A stretch of 64,000 nucleotides of DNA from JBNFVY01 sp049943335. Its GTDB lineage: Bacteria; Pseudomonadota; Alphaproteobacteria; Rhodobacterales; Rhodobacteraceae. Below the pieces are notes generated by a model that worked only from the letters and a program-made list of their open reading frames with translations, ran no database searches and was not told the origin of the DNA. A program made the position numbers and the translations under genes. The stretch lies in NCBI RefSeq assembly GCF_049943335.1, contig NZ_JBNFVY010000012.1, forward strand, positions 1 through 64,000, in the 5' to 3' direction. How positions within the stretch are numbered: the stretch's first letter is position 1; each line of letters opens with the position of its first letter. Below, one piece after another: positions 8,113-16,615 of the stretch.

Positions 8113-8859
8113 ATGATGAACACGGCCCGCAAAATCTGGCTGATCGGCGTTGGTACCGGAAACCCTGCGCATGTGACGATTGAAGGCATGCGCGCGCTGC
8201 GCGATGCGGCGCTCATCCTGGTGCCGCACAAGGGGCAGGGCAAAGACGACCTGGCCGAAATCCGCTACCGCATCATCGCGGCCTCGGGGTCACAGGCCAA
8301 AATCGTTCATTTCGAATACCCAAAGCGTGATCCAGGCCTGCCCTATCAGGAACGGGTCGCAAGCTGGCACGATGAAATCGCCCGCCGCTGGCAAGCCGCG
8401 ATCGCAGCGGCCCAAACCGATGGCCCGATTGCGCTGCTTGTCTGGGGGGACCCGTCGCTTTATGACAGCACGCTGCGGATCGCTGCGCGGCTACAGCCCA
8501 AGCCTGCGGTGCAGGTCGTGCCCGGCATTACCGCGATTCAGGCCCTGACGGCCGCCCATGCCATCCCGCTAAACGTGGTGAACGGGTCGGTGCATATCAC
8601 AACCGGGCGCCGTCTTCGCGCAGACGGCATCCCCCAAGGGGAAGATACGGTGGTGGTAATGCTGGACGGGCAATGTTCGTTCCAGTCGCTTGACCCCGAA
8701 GGGGTGCACATCTGGTGGGGGGCCTATCTTGGCTCTGACAAGCAGCGATTGATCGAAGGACCGCTGGGCGAGGTTGGCAACGATATCGTCCAGACCCGCG
8801 CCGCGGCGCGCGAAAAACACGGCTGGATCATGGACATCTATCTGCTGCGCATAGGCTGA
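8113..8859 (+). CDS. cobF: Precorrin-6A synthase (deacetylating) CobF
   Basis: 248 residues. CobF methylates C1 of precorrin-5 and removes the C20-derived acetyl group, yielding precorrin-6A; it belongs to the aerobic route only. Motifs: LIGVGTGNPAHVTIEGMRAL at the N-terminus, LVPHKGQGKDDLAEIR, LLVWGDPSLYDSTLRIA near residue 115 and VVPGITAIQALTAAHAIPLN near 135. Two adjacent ATG codons (8113 and 8116) are possible starts. It sits apart from the main cob run, behind a strong terminator. Confidence 0.95.
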   Translation: MMNTARKIWLIGVGTGNPAHVTIEGMRALRDAALILVPHKGQGKDDLAEIRYRIIAASGSQAKIVHFEYPKRDPGLPYQERVASWHDEIARRWQAAIAAAQTDGPIALLVWGDPSLYDSTLRIAARLQPKPAVQVVPGITAIQALTAAHAIPLNVVNGSVHITTGRRLRADGIPQGEDTVVVMLDGQCSFQSLDPEGVHIWWGAYLGSDKQRLIEGPLGEVGNDIVQTRAAAREKHGWIMDIYLLRIG

Positions 8860-9044
8860 GCCCAGATTTCCCCCATGCCAGACCGGCGCGCTGGGTCCGC
8901 CACCCGACCGTCAATGAATTGGCGCAGATTTTCGCACATGCGTTGAAAAGCGCCTGCGCGGGTCTGGCGGCCACGCTGCCCGTTTTCGAACCACGCCCCC
9001 AGACCTCTGGGTAGTCCAGTTTTTGGATCCCATTGCAGGCGCAA
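8838..9044 (-). CDS. Possible small ORF or gene remnant downstream of thiX
   Basis: Up to 68 residues, starting with TTG, 15 bases after the thiX stop on the same strand and overlapping the end of cobF by 22 bases. The translation looks protein-like (ENLRQFIDGRVADPARRSGM) but I recognise no family, there is no convincing ribosome binding site and the start codon is weak. It may be the tail of a decayed gene. The rest of the 8860-9059 spacer shows nothing else. Confidence 0.25.
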   Translation of the reverse strand: MRLQWDPKTGLPRGLGAWFENGQRGRQTRAGAFQRMCENLRQFIDGRVADPARRSGMGEIWAQPMRSR

Positions 9045-9059
9045 GCGCGGTGGCGGTGT

Positions 9060-9791
9060 TCACTCCCACCGTAGTCGCGCGGCCGCTTTGTTTACCACAA
9101 AATACAGGGCTATCGTCATGACGGCCAGTGTGATCAGGCTGGCAAACATCAGATCGGTCTTGGCGCGGCCGTTCGCAAGCAGCATCAGATAGCCCAGCCC
9201 CTTCGATGCGCCCACCCATTCACCGATCACTGCCCCGACCGGGGCGTAAACAGCGGCCAGTTTCAATCCTGTTCCCAGCGATGGAAGTGCATGGGGTATC
9301 CGGATCCGCCGCATGATCTGCCATTGCGTGCCGTTCATCGTCTGCGCCAAATCGGCAATATCGCGCGGCACGCGGACAAGCCCGTCGTAAAAGGCGCTGG
9401 TCACCGGAAAGTAGATGATCAGAACCGCCATTATCACCTTGGATGACATGCCATACCCGAACCACAAGGTCAGAATGGGGGCCAAGGCAAAGACGGGCAC
9501 GGCTTGTGTGAAAACCAACAGCGGCATCACCAACCGGTGCAGGCGCTGTGAGCTGGCCAACTGGATGGCTGTCGCAACGCCCAGCAGGGTTGCCAGTACA
9601 AGGCCCAACATGACTTCGGTCGCGGTGACCAATGCATGTTCGCCAATCAGTACGCGGTTTTCCCACCCGGCTTGGGCCACGCGCCAGGGGGACGGCAGAA
9701 TGAAATGCGGGGCCCCCGTGATCCAGACCATCCCTTGCCAGAGCATTAGTGCGAAAACGATGGCGCCCAGACCGTAGCGAAGTTGGCTCAT
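9060..9791 (-). CDS. thiX: Thiamine-precursor ABC transporter permease ThiX
   Basis: 243 residues with about six membrane spans, a BPD-type permease of the nitrate/taurine/THI5 class. The cytoplasmic EAA-like loop is seen at IRIPHALPSLGTGLKLA, followed by GAVIGEWVGASKGLGYLM. With ThiY and ThiZ it would import hydroxymethylpyrimidine (HMP) or a related thiamine breakdown product. The ATG at 9791 overlaps the thiZ stop (ATGA). It is the last gene of the thi operon; no terminator is evident after it. Confidence 0.88.
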   Translation of the reverse strand: MSQLRYGLGAIVFALMLWQGMVWITGAPHFILPSPWRVAQAGWENRVLIGEHALVTATEVMLGLVLATLLGVATAIQLASSQRLHRLVMPLLVFTQAVPVFALAPILTLWFGYGMSSKVIMAVLIIYFPVTSAFYDGLVRVPRDIADLAQTMNGTQWQIMRRIRIPHALPSLGTGLKLAAVYAPVGAVIGEWVGASKGLGYLMLLANGRAKTDLMFASLITLAVMTIALYFVVNKAAARLRWE

Positions 9792-10513
9792 GCCAGCCCC
9801 CTCAGCTGCGCCAAGAGTGCCGCCTGGCATGCGATTGTGTCGGGGGCGTATTGATCGCGCACGGGGTCGGTATCCGGCAGATGCCGGGGCGCGGCGCCGT
9901 CGCGCGTCAACACCACGATCTGATGGCCCAGCCGTACCGCTTCGGCCGGATCATGGGTCACTATCACAACGGTTTTTCCTGCAAGCAACTGCGCCGACAA
10001 ATCCTGCATGTCCGCGCGCGTGCTGGCATCGAGTGCTGAAAACGGCTCGTCCAGCAGCGCTATGGGACAGTCTTCCATCAGGGTGCGGGCCAGCGCCGCG
10101 CGTTGGCGCATCCCGCCCGACAAGGCGGCAGGTTTGTGGGAATGATACCGGGCCAGGCCAACGCGCCCGAGCAGGTCTTTGGCGCGGTCCATGTCGGGGC
10201 TGGCGCCGCGCAGGCGCGCGCCAAGCACCACGTTTTCAAGGACGGACAACCATGGCAGCAGCAAATCGGATTGCGCCATAAAGGCGATCCGTCCGACCAG
10301 CGAGTCGTGGTCTGACGCGGTAACATGGCCTGTAAAGACCCCCGCGCATTCCAGCCCTGCGATCCGTCGCAAAAGCGTCGATTTTCCAACCCCGGATCGC
10401 CCCAGGATGCAGGTGCATTTTCCAGCGGGCAGTTTCAGGTCAATTGAAGAAAACAGCGGCCTGCCGGCGATGCTATGGCTGCCGCAGACATGGATTGCGG
10501 GCGCATCGCTCAC
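9788..10513 (-). CDS. thiZ: Thiamine-precursor ABC transporter ATPase ThiZ
   Basis: 241 residues. All ABC motifs are intact: Walker A LGRSGVGKST, signature LSGGMRQRAALARTL, Walker B IALLDEPFSALD and the switch histidine in VTHDPAEAV. The GTG at 10513 is chosen because it overlaps the tenA stop (GTGA) and gives a normal N-terminus; a longer in-frame start at 10591 would run deep into tenA. It energises ThiX. Confidence 0.88.
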   Translation of the reverse strand: MSDAPAIHVCGSHSIAGRPLFSSIDLKLPAGKCTCILGRSGVGKSTLLRRIAGLECAGVFTGHVTASDHDSLVGRIAFMAQSDLLLPWLSVLENVVLGARLRGASPDMDRAKDLLGRVGLARYHSHKPAALSGGMRQRAALARTLMEDCPIALLDEPFSALDASTRADMQDLSAQLLAGKTVVIVTHDPAEAVRLGHQIVVLTRDGAAPRHLPDTDPVRDQYAPDTIACQAALLAQLRGLA

Positions 10514-11196
10514 GCCGCCCGCAGCCCCATGTCCCAGAACGCCGCCTCGAGCTGCGTCGCTGTGGTGAACCTGCGCTGAAGCTGCGCCCACCGGGGCGAG
10601 GCGGCGGGATCATTGCCCAACCGCCGCGCCACCGCCTGATCGATCATCCGGCCGACATTGGCCATTACCGATTGGTAATCCTGCGCCGCATAGGTCTCAA
10701 TCCACGCCTGATAGGGCGTCGCGGGCGCGCAGGTACGCGCCAGACGCAGGCCAATTTCGCCATAGCCAAAACAACAGGGCGCCAGCGCAGCCATCAGGTC
10801 AAGAAAATCCCCCTGCAGGCCCGCGTCCAGAACATAGCGCGTGTAGGCCAGGTTTTCGGGCGCTTCGGATGCCGCGAAAAGCGTGGCTTCGTCGATCCCT
10901 TCGCCGGCACAGGTTTCGACGTGCAACGCCATTTCATGATTGACCAGCGCGTCGACGGTGCTGGCGCAGGTCTTCATCTCGTCCAGTGTTTCCGCTTTGA
11001 CCACGGCGAATGACCATGCCCGCGCAAAATGCACAAGGAACACGTAATCCTGGATCAGATAGTGAACGAATGCCGCGCGCGGCAAACTGCCGTCACCCAG
11101 CCCGGTGACAAAAGCATGATGCGTATAGGCCTGCCATTCTTGGGGGCAACATGCGCGCCAGCGCGCAAAGGTCTTGCCATAGGGTTGATCGGTCAT
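10510..11196 (-). CDS. tenA: TenA-family thiaminase II / aminopyrimidine aminohydrolase
   Basis: 228 residues. TenA hydrolyses aminopyrimidine products of thiamine degradation to HMP for salvage. The family features are an all-helical fold, the cysteine in LAPCCFGYGEIG near residue 135, and the C-terminal glutamate in ATQLEAAFWDMG. Two adjacent cysteines occur where the family usually has one followed by Tyr or Phe. The position between thiY and thiZ, with ATGA/GTGA overlaps on both sides, fits salvage of an imported pyrimidine. Confidence 0.9.
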   Translation of the reverse strand: MTDQPYGKTFARWRACCPQEWQAYTHHAFVTGLGDGSLPRAAFVHYLIQDYVFLVHFARAWSFAVVKAETLDEMKTCASTVDALVNHEMALHVETCAGEGIDEATLFAASEAPENLAYTRYVLDAGLQGDFLDLMAALAPCCFGYGEIGLRLARTCAPATPYQAWIETYAAQDYQSVMANVGRMIDQAVARRLGNDPAASPRWAQLQRRFTTATQLEAAFWDMGLRAA

Positions 11197-12131
11197 TGCG
11201 CTGTCACATCAATGGCGATTTTCGAAACAGGGTTTATCGCGGGTATCAGGCGCGCGTCGGACAAGAACGCTTCAAACGCCGCATAGCGTCCGGCGTCCAT
11301 CGCCGTCGGGCGCAGGGCAAAACGGGGCAGCGTGTCGGCCCACGCGCGTTTGTTCAGCTCATCTTGAAGCTCGGGCGCTGTGCTTGAAAAAATCTGCCAC
11401 GAGGTTTGCGGGTGGTTGATGATGTACTGCGTGGCCTTTTCGGTGGCGGCCAAGAACCGGCGGATCATATCGATATCCATCGTGTTCGGATTGGCGACAT
11501 AAATCAGTTCGTCATAGGGCGGCAGGCCTTCTTCCTCGACGTAGAAACACCGGCCCGGCGCGCCTTGGATGGCCATTTGGTTCAGTTCAAAATTTCGAAA
11601 TGCGCCGATAACCGCGTCTACCTGCCCGGACATCAGGGACGGTGACAGCGACCAGTTCACGTTGATCAATTCCACATCGTCCAGCGTCAGCCCGTGGGTG
11701 TTGAGCATATGACCCAACACCGCTTCTTCCACACCGCCAACGGAAAAGCCCACCTTGGCCCCTTTCAGGTCCGCAGGCGTGTCAATCGGCCCATCAGCCA
11801 GTGTCAGCAAACAGTTCAACGGTGTGGCGACCAACGTTCCGACACGCTGCAATGGCAACCCTTCGTGGATCTGCAGATGCAGCTGCGGCTGGTACGAAAT
11901 TGCCAGATCCGCGCGACCTGCCGCGACAAGTTTGGGCGGATCAGACGGATCGGCCGGGGCGATCACGTCGACGTCCAGATCTGCATCGGCGAAATACCCG
12001 TTCTCCTGTGCGATGATTATTGGCCCGTGGTCAGGATTCACAAACCAATCCAGCAAGAGCGTCATTTGATCGCGTGCACAAAGCGGGGCCGCGCAAAGGG
12101 AAAAAGCTGCGGCGAGCAAAACGGATTTCAT
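11193..12131 (-). CDS. thiY: Thiamine-precursor ABC transporter substrate-binding protein ThiY
   Basis: 312 residues with a Sec signal peptide (basic Lys2, hydrophobic core to about residue 19, small residues before the cleavage site). It belongs to the NMT1/THI5-like periplasmic binding proteins, seen in LLLDWFVNPDHGPIIIAQE and the GAKVGFSVGG hinge block. It would capture HMP or formylaminopyrimidine for ThiXZ. The start overlaps the thiD stop (ATGA). Confidence 0.88.
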   Translation of the reverse strand: MKSVLLAAAFSLCAAPLCARDQMTLLLDWFVNPDHGPIIIAQENGYFADADLDVDVIAPADPSDPPKLVAAGRADLAISYQPQLHLQIHEGLPLQRVGTLVATPLNCLLTLADGPIDTPADLKGAKVGFSVGGVEEAVLGHMLNTHGLTLDDVELINVNWSLSPSLMSGQVDAVIGAFRNFELNQMAIQGAPGRCFYVEEEGLPPYDELIYVANPNTMDIDMIRRFLAATEKATQYIINHPQTSWQIFSSTAPELQDELNKRAWADTLPRFALRPTAMDAGRYAAFEAFLSDARLIPAINPVSKIAIDVTAQ

Positions 12132-12946
12132 GACTGGTTTTCCTTTTGGGACTGATAGAGCGCTGCGAAATGATGGATTGGGCCGTGACCCGACCCGACC
12201 TGCAACTGATGGGCTTGGGCAATCGCGGCGCTTACATAGGATTTGGCCGCGCCAACTGCCGATGGAATATCACCCGTGCGCGCCAACTGCGCCGCCAGCG
12301 CCGAGGACAAGGTGCAGCCTGTCCCATGCGTATTGCGCGTGGGCGTGCGGGGGCTTTCAAACCACGTGACCGTGTCAGCGGACACCAGACAATCGGGGCT
12401 GTCATTCCCGCGCAGATGTCCGCCTTTCAACAACACCGCCCTTGGGCCAAGCGCACACAGCGCGCGCGCTTGGGCCTGCATGTCGGCGCGGGTGGTGGCG
12501 ATGTCGACGCCAAGCAGATGGGCAGCTTCTGGCAGGTTCGGGGTCAGAACCGTCGCCATCGGCAAAAGCGTATCGCGCAGCACGTCAACGGCATCGGGTT
12601 GCAACAGGACCGCGCCGCCTTTGGCGATCATGACCGGGTCAAGGATGATGGGGGCATTGCGCCCGGACAAAGCCTTGGCCGTGGCCTGCGCGATCTCGGC
12701 GTTTGCAATCATCCCGACCTTGATCGCATCCACTTGTATGTCGTCAAAAACGGCCCTGATCTGGCTTTGAACAAAGGCAGGCGGTACCAGATGAATGCCG
12801 CTTACTCCTTGGGTGTTTTGCGCGGTCAACGCCGTCACAGCCGCCATGGCATAGGCGCCATTGGCACAGATGGCTTTCAAGTCGGCTTGAATGCCGGCGC
12901 CGCCCGACGGGTCCGACCCCGCGATGCTGAGAACATTGGCGATCAT
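12128..12946 (-). CDS. thiD: HMP kinase / HMP-phosphate kinase ThiD
   Basis: 272 residues. ThiD phosphorylates HMP twice to HMP-pyrophosphate. The ribokinase-fold N-terminus LSIAGSDPSGGAGIQADLKA and the anion-hole motif NTHGTGCTLSSALAAQ near residue 215 are intact. Start choice: ATG at 12946 (TGATG overlap with the thiE stop); a GTG at 12949 is equally possible and adds one residue. Confidence 0.95.
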   Translation of the reverse strand: MIANVLSIAGSDPSGGAGIQADLKAICANGAYAMAAVTALTAQNTQGVSGIHLVPPAFVQSQIRAVFDDIQVDAIKVGMIANAEIAQATAKALSGRNAPIILDPVMIAKGGAVLLQPDAVDVLRDTLLPMATVLTPNLPEAAHLLGVDIATTRADMQAQARALCALGPRAVLLKGGHLRGNDSPDCLVSADTVTWFESPRTPTRNTHGTGCTLSSALAAQLARTGDIPSAVGAAKSYVSAAIAQAHQLQVGSGHGPIHHFAALYQSQKENQS

Positions 12947-13587
12947 CACTGCTCCTTGCCTGTAAAACGTTGTGCCGCGGCTTTGGGATCAGGTTGCCCG
13001 CATATGGCCGAAACCACGGCCTGACCGTCCACCCCGCTGGCCAGGACCTGCGCTTGATGGATCGCCTTTAGCCCGCCGATCGCGACGGTGGGCAAAGCGG
13101 TCAGTTGCGCAAGGCGCGCCAACCCGTCAAACCCGATGGGGGCTTTGTGATCTGTCTTGGTCGCGGTTCCAAACACCGGGCCCAGCCCCAGATAGTCGAC
13201 CAGACCCGGGTCTGCGGCTTGCACGGTCTGTTGGGTTTCGCACGACAAGCCCAGGAATTTATCCGGCCCCAGCAATGCGCGCGCTTTGGCAGGCGCCATG
13301 TCCCCTTGGCCGATATGGGCGCCATCGACATCCGCCGCGATTGCCGCATCCAGGTCATCGTTGACGACCAGGGGAACGCCTGTTCCGCTCAGCGCGTCTT
13401 TCAACGCGATGGCCATTTGCACCCGATCCCGTGTCGCCGCGTCCTTGGCGCGCAATTGCACCATAGTGACGCCCCCGGCCACGGCCCGGCGCACTGTTTC
13501 GACCAACCCGTCGTCGCGGCAGAGCTGCGTGTCGGTCACCAAATACAGCCGCAACTGTTGGCGCAACTTTTGGCGCAGATCGGTCAT
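12946..13587 (-). CDS. thiE: Thiamine-phosphate synthase ThiE
   Basis: 213 residues. ThiE couples HMP-pyrophosphate with thiazole phosphate to give thiamine phosphate. TIM-barrel motifs visible: LYLVTDTQLC, MVQLRAKDA, VVNDDLDAAIAADVDGAHIG, LGPVFGTATKTDHK and VAIGGLKA. The start overlaps the thiM stop (ATGA). Confidence 0.95.
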   Translation of the reverse strand: MTDLRQKLRQQLRLYLVTDTQLCRDDGLVETVRRAVAGGVTMVQLRAKDAATRDRVQMAIALKDALSGTGVPLVVNDDLDAAIAADVDGAHIGQGDMAPAKARALLGPDKFLGLSCETQQTVQAADPGLVDYLGLGPVFGTATKTDHKAPIGFDGLARLAQLTALPTVAIGGLKAIHQAQVLASGVDGQAVVSAICGQPDPKAAAQRFTGKEQ

Positions 13588-14360
13588 GATTGGATGACGC
13601 CGGCCAAATCACCGGGCTGCGTTGTGCTGATTGCATCCAGAAAATGCATCTGGAAACTGCCCGGTCCATTGGCGTGTTGTGCCGCCCTGGACCCGGCAAC
13701 CTTGAAATGCGCAGCCGTGGAAACGGCGGCCTCAAACGCGGGGCCGCAGGCGGCGTAGGCGCCCATCAACGCTGTTTGCGAACACCCTAGGGCCGTCACC
13801 ATAGGCATGATATCCGAGCCACCGGTCACCGTGGCCGACCGGGCCCCGTCGGTGACAAAATCTACCGGGCCGGTCACGACGACAACGGATCCATGCGTCT
13901 GGGCGATGGACCGCGCCGCGTTCTGTGCGTCGCTTACGCTGTCGCCGCTGTCAGCGCCTTTGCCGGCGCCTGCTTCACCGGCCAGGGTCATGATTTCAGA
14001 CGCATTGCCGCGCAGGATGGTCGGGCGCAACGCAAGCAGAGTCTGTGCAACGTCCTTCCGGTAGCCCGATATGAAATGCGCGACGGGGTCCAGAACCCAG
14101 GGAATTTGGTTGTCATTGGCAGTGCGGGCGGCGGCCAGAATGCTGGCGGCCCAAGGCGCCGACAGCGTGCCGATATTGACCGTAAGCGCGCCGCAGATGG
14201 GGGTGAAATCCTCGATCTCGTCGACGGCATGCACCATCGCCGGCGATGCGCCAGCCGCAAGCACCACATTTGCCGCGATATTCATGGCGACGTAGTTCGT
14301 GATGCATTGGACCAACGGGCTGTCGTTGCGCAATGTGCCAAGCAGGTCTGCAGGGGCCAT
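13584..14360 (-). CDS. thiM: Hydroxyethylthiazole kinase ThiM
   Basis: 258 residues. ThiM phosphorylates salvaged 4-methyl-5-hydroxyethylthiazole. Motifs: PLVQCITNYVAMNIAANVVL at the N-terminus, GASPAMVHAVDEIEDF, LRGNASEIMTLAG and the catalytic-cysteine block ALGCSQTALMGAY. It is first in the operon, directly behind the TPP riboswitch. Its AGGAG ribosome binding site lies inside a hairpin. The operon salvages both halves of thiamine; no de novo thiC or thiG is present here. Confidence 0.96.
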   Translation of the reverse strand: MAPADLLGTLRNDSPLVQCITNYVAMNIAANVVLAAGASPAMVHAVDEIEDFTPICGALTVNIGTLSAPWAASILAAARTANDNQIPWVLDPVAHFISGYRKDVAQTLLALRPTILRGNASEIMTLAGEAGAGKGADSGDSVSDAQNAARSIAQTHGSVVVVTGPVDFVTDGARSATVTGGSDIMPMVTALGCSQTALMGAYAACGPAFEAAVSTAAHFKVAGSRAAQHANGPGSFQMHFLDAISTTQPGDLAGVIQS

Positions 14361-14363
14361 TGT

Positions 14364-14390
14364 GTCTCCTTTTCAAACGGAAAAGGGGAC
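14364..14390 (-). promoter_or_regulatory. Hairpin sequestering the thiM ribosome binding site
   Basis: On the minus strand an 11-base arm (14390-14380) faces an 11-base arm (14374-14364) across a five-base loop, with ten of eleven positions paired. The AGGAG ribosome binding site of thiM is in the 3' arm. It lies between the TPP aptamer and the ATG, so it is the likely translational expression platform. Confidence 0.7.
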
Positions 14391-14410
14391 AACGCGTGCA
14401 GAAAATCACA

Positions 14411-14490
14411 ACGTAGCACCTCCCTCCGCCAGCATTATCTGGTTCAGGTTCAAAGGGTACGTCTCAGCCTTTCGGCGCCCCTGGTGGGGC
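14411..14490 (-). ncRNA. TPP riboswitch (THI element)
   Basis: Read on the minus strand, the spacer contains the conserved TPP aptamer blocks CAGGGGCGCC, GGCTGAGA, ACCCTTTGAACCTGA and CCAGATAATGCTGGCGGAGGGA (in part). It lies 50 bases upstream of thiM and should repress the whole thiM-thiX operon when thiamine pyrophosphate is abundant. There is no U-run terminator; the sequestering hairpin at 14364-14390 suggests translational control. Confidence 0.95.
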
Positions 14491-14866
14491 TTTGATAGAT
14501 TGATTGGCAAGGCGGGTCAAACGGCCAAATCTGCGCGATGCAAAAACCGCGCGCGGCACTGATGATCCAAGGGCGGCGTTGCCTTGCCCGGCACCACCAG
14601 CGTCGATCAGCTCGCCCATCGGCCAATTTTTCGGCCAGCCCAGGGGGCGGCCCCGAAGGCATTGTTCATAGGAATAACGCGGCTGAGGCTTTGATCCACC
14701 GGCCCTGCCTCTGGCCAGCCATGGCCGGTGTTGACGGCGCGCCACACGGCATCGCCAACCGGCCCCGTATCAAGGCCCGTTGCGCCGCATTTCGCACAGG
14801 ACAGCGGGCTGAACAGACCTCAGAGCGCGACAGGCGCGCGCGGTTGAGCGCACCGCAATGTCGCTG
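14491..14866. other. Spacer between rimO and the TPP riboswitch; possible gene remnant
   Basis: Contains the thi operon promoter region. On the minus strand one frame stays open from 14819 to about 14627 and reads like protein (SPLSCAKCGATGLDTGPV, then VIPMNNAFGAAPWAG), with a CxxC pair, but it has a stop immediately upstream and no good start codon. It may be a decayed gene once linked to rimO. I recognise no family. Confidence 0.35.
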
Positions 14867-16249
14867 TTATGTCGCTCGGACCATGCGCCCCCACAGGTCG
14901 TATTCCCCTGCTTCGTCAACCTCGACAGTCACGATATCGCCGACCGACAGCCCACTGGTGGCGTCGTCGATGAACAGGTTGCCGTCAATTTCGGGGGCGT
15001 CGGACTTGGTGCGGCAGGTGGCGATGCCGTCGCCGTCGATATCGTCGACGATGACATCCATCTGCTGGCCGACCTTTGCAGCCAGTTTCGCTTCTGAAAT
15101 CGCCTGCGCTTTTTCCATGAACCGGTTCCAGCGGTCTTGCTTGACGTCATCAGGCACGTGATCGGGCAGCGCGTTCGACCGCGCTCCGGCGACGTTTTCG
15201 TATTGAAAACAACCGACACGGTCCAATTGCGCCTTGTCCATCCAGTCCAGCAGGTACTGGAATTCATCGTCGGTTTCGCCGGGGTAGCCGACGATGAAGG
15301 TCGAACGCAGGGTGATATCGGGACAGGCGGCGCGCCATGCGGCGATTTCGTCCAGCGTGCGGGCGCTGGCAGCCGGGCGCGCCATGCGTTTCAGCACATC
15401 CGGGTGCGCATGCTGAAAGGGGATGTCCAGATAGGGCAGCACCAGACCATCGGCCATCAACGGGATCAACTGGCGCACATGTGGGTAGGGGTAGACGTAA
15501 TGCAGGCGTACCCAGGCCCCCAGGCTGCCCAGATCGCGCGCCAGATCGGTGATATGGGCGCGATGTCCGCGATCTTCGGCGTGTTTGATATCCACGCCGT
15601 AGGCGCTGGTGTCCTGGCTGATCACCAGCAATTCGCGCACGCCGCTGTCCACCAGCTTTTCCGCCTCGCGCAGGACGGCAAAGGCGGGGCGGCTGGCCAG
15701 GCGGCCGCGCATGTCGGGGATGATGCAGAACTTGCACTTGTGGTTACAGCCTTCGGATATTTTCAGATAGCTGTAGTGGCGCGGGGTCAGGCTGACGCCG
15801 CTGGCGGGCAGAAGATCGATATAGGGGTCGGGATCTGGCGGCACGGCGCCATGTACGGCGTCCAGCACCTGTTCGTACTGGTGCGGGCCGGTGACGGCCA
15901 GAACCGACGGGTGCGCGCCGGTGATGAATTCGGGTTCTGCCCCAAGGCAGCCGGTCACGATCACCTTGCCGTTTTCGGATAGCGCTTCGCCGATCGCATC
16001 CAGGCTTTCGGCCTTGGCGCTGTCCAGAAACCCGCAGGTATTCACGATCACCGCGTCGGCGCCCGCGTAGTCCGGGCTGATCGCATAACCTTCTGCGCGC
16101 AAGCGCGTCAGGATGCGTTCGCTGTCGACCAGCGCCTTGGGACAGCCCAGGCTGACCATGCCGATCCGGGGTTGGCCGGGGCGGGGGGCATCGTTGAAGC
16201 GGGCCTTGGGGGCGAGGTCGGGGCGAAGCTCGGGCGGGTTCTGGCTCAT
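14867..16249 (-). CDS. rimO: Ribosomal protein S12 methylthiotransferase RimO
   Basis: 460 residues. RimO is a radical-SAM enzyme that adds a methylthio group to an aspartate of ribosomal protein S12. The N-terminal domain has the three cluster cysteines (SLGCPKALVDSE, VNTCGFLD, VTGCLGAE), the radical-SAM CxxxCxxC is at SEGCNHKCKFCIIPDMRG, and a TRAM domain ends the protein. SLGCPKALVDSE rather than the MiaB form, and the absence of MiaB signatures, favour RimO. The ATG at 16249 is chosen; a longer frame to 16423 is GC-rich and non-homologous in character. Confidence 0.95.
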   Translation of the reverse strand: MSQNPPELRPDLAPKARFNDAPRPGQPRIGMVSLGCPKALVDSERILTRLRAEGYAISPDYAGADAVIVNTCGFLDSAKAESLDAIGEALSENGKVIVTGCLGAEPEFITGAHPSVLAVTGPHQYEQVLDAVHGAVPPDPDPYIDLLPASGVSLTPRHYSYLKISEGCNHKCKFCIIPDMRGRLASRPAFAVLREAEKLVDSGVRELLVISQDTSAYGVDIKHAEDRGHRAHITDLARDLGSLGAWVRLHYVYPYPHVRQLIPLMADGLVLPYLDIPFQHAHPDVLKRMARPAASARTLDEIAAWRAACPDITLRSTFIVGYPGETDDEFQYLLDWMDKAQLDRVGCFQYENVAGARSNALPDHVPDDVKQDRWNRFMEKAQAISEAKLAAKVGQQMDVIVDDIDGDGIATCRTKSDAPEIDGNLFIDDATSGLSVGDIVTVEVDEAGEYDLWGRMVRAT

Positions 16250-16615
16250 GTGCGGGCATATAGGGCAGGGCGCGGGCCAAGGAAAGCGTGACCTGACGCG
16301 CGCCACGGCCCTGCGCCGGCCTTGCGCCGGGCCATCAACCCCATCCTTGGCGGGTCCGCGTCGCGGCGTTTCCGGGCGCATCGGCTTTTCTGTTCGGGCC
16401 AACCACGGCGATGCGCGGCGCACGGTCAGTGGTCGCGGCTATGGGCGCGTCGCCCGCGGTGCCAAAGCACTGGCCGGGCCGACAGGGCGCGCCCGGATCA
16501 AGATTTCCGCCCGTTCGCGCCAACAGGCACCGGCAGACAGGGCAAGCAGGCAGGGCAAGGCGCGCCATACAAGATCGGTTTGCGCGCGGCGGAAAGGGTG
16601 TGGGCGTGATCGGCG
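16250..16615. other. Spacer between rimO and the DsbA-like gene; weak small ORF
   Basis: No recognised gene. A minus-strand ORF at 16335-16568 could encode 77 residues beginning MARLALPACPVCRCLL, with a CPVC motif, between two genes of the same orientation. Composition is Pro/Arg/Ala-rich, I know no family for it and it has no clear ribosome binding site. rimO promoter elements must lie here but none stands out. Confidence 0.3.

Noticed and set aside
8975..9010. tRNA-like TTCGAACC stretch
   Set aside because: No acceptor or anticodon stem could be formed around it; the spacer is probably a protein remnant.
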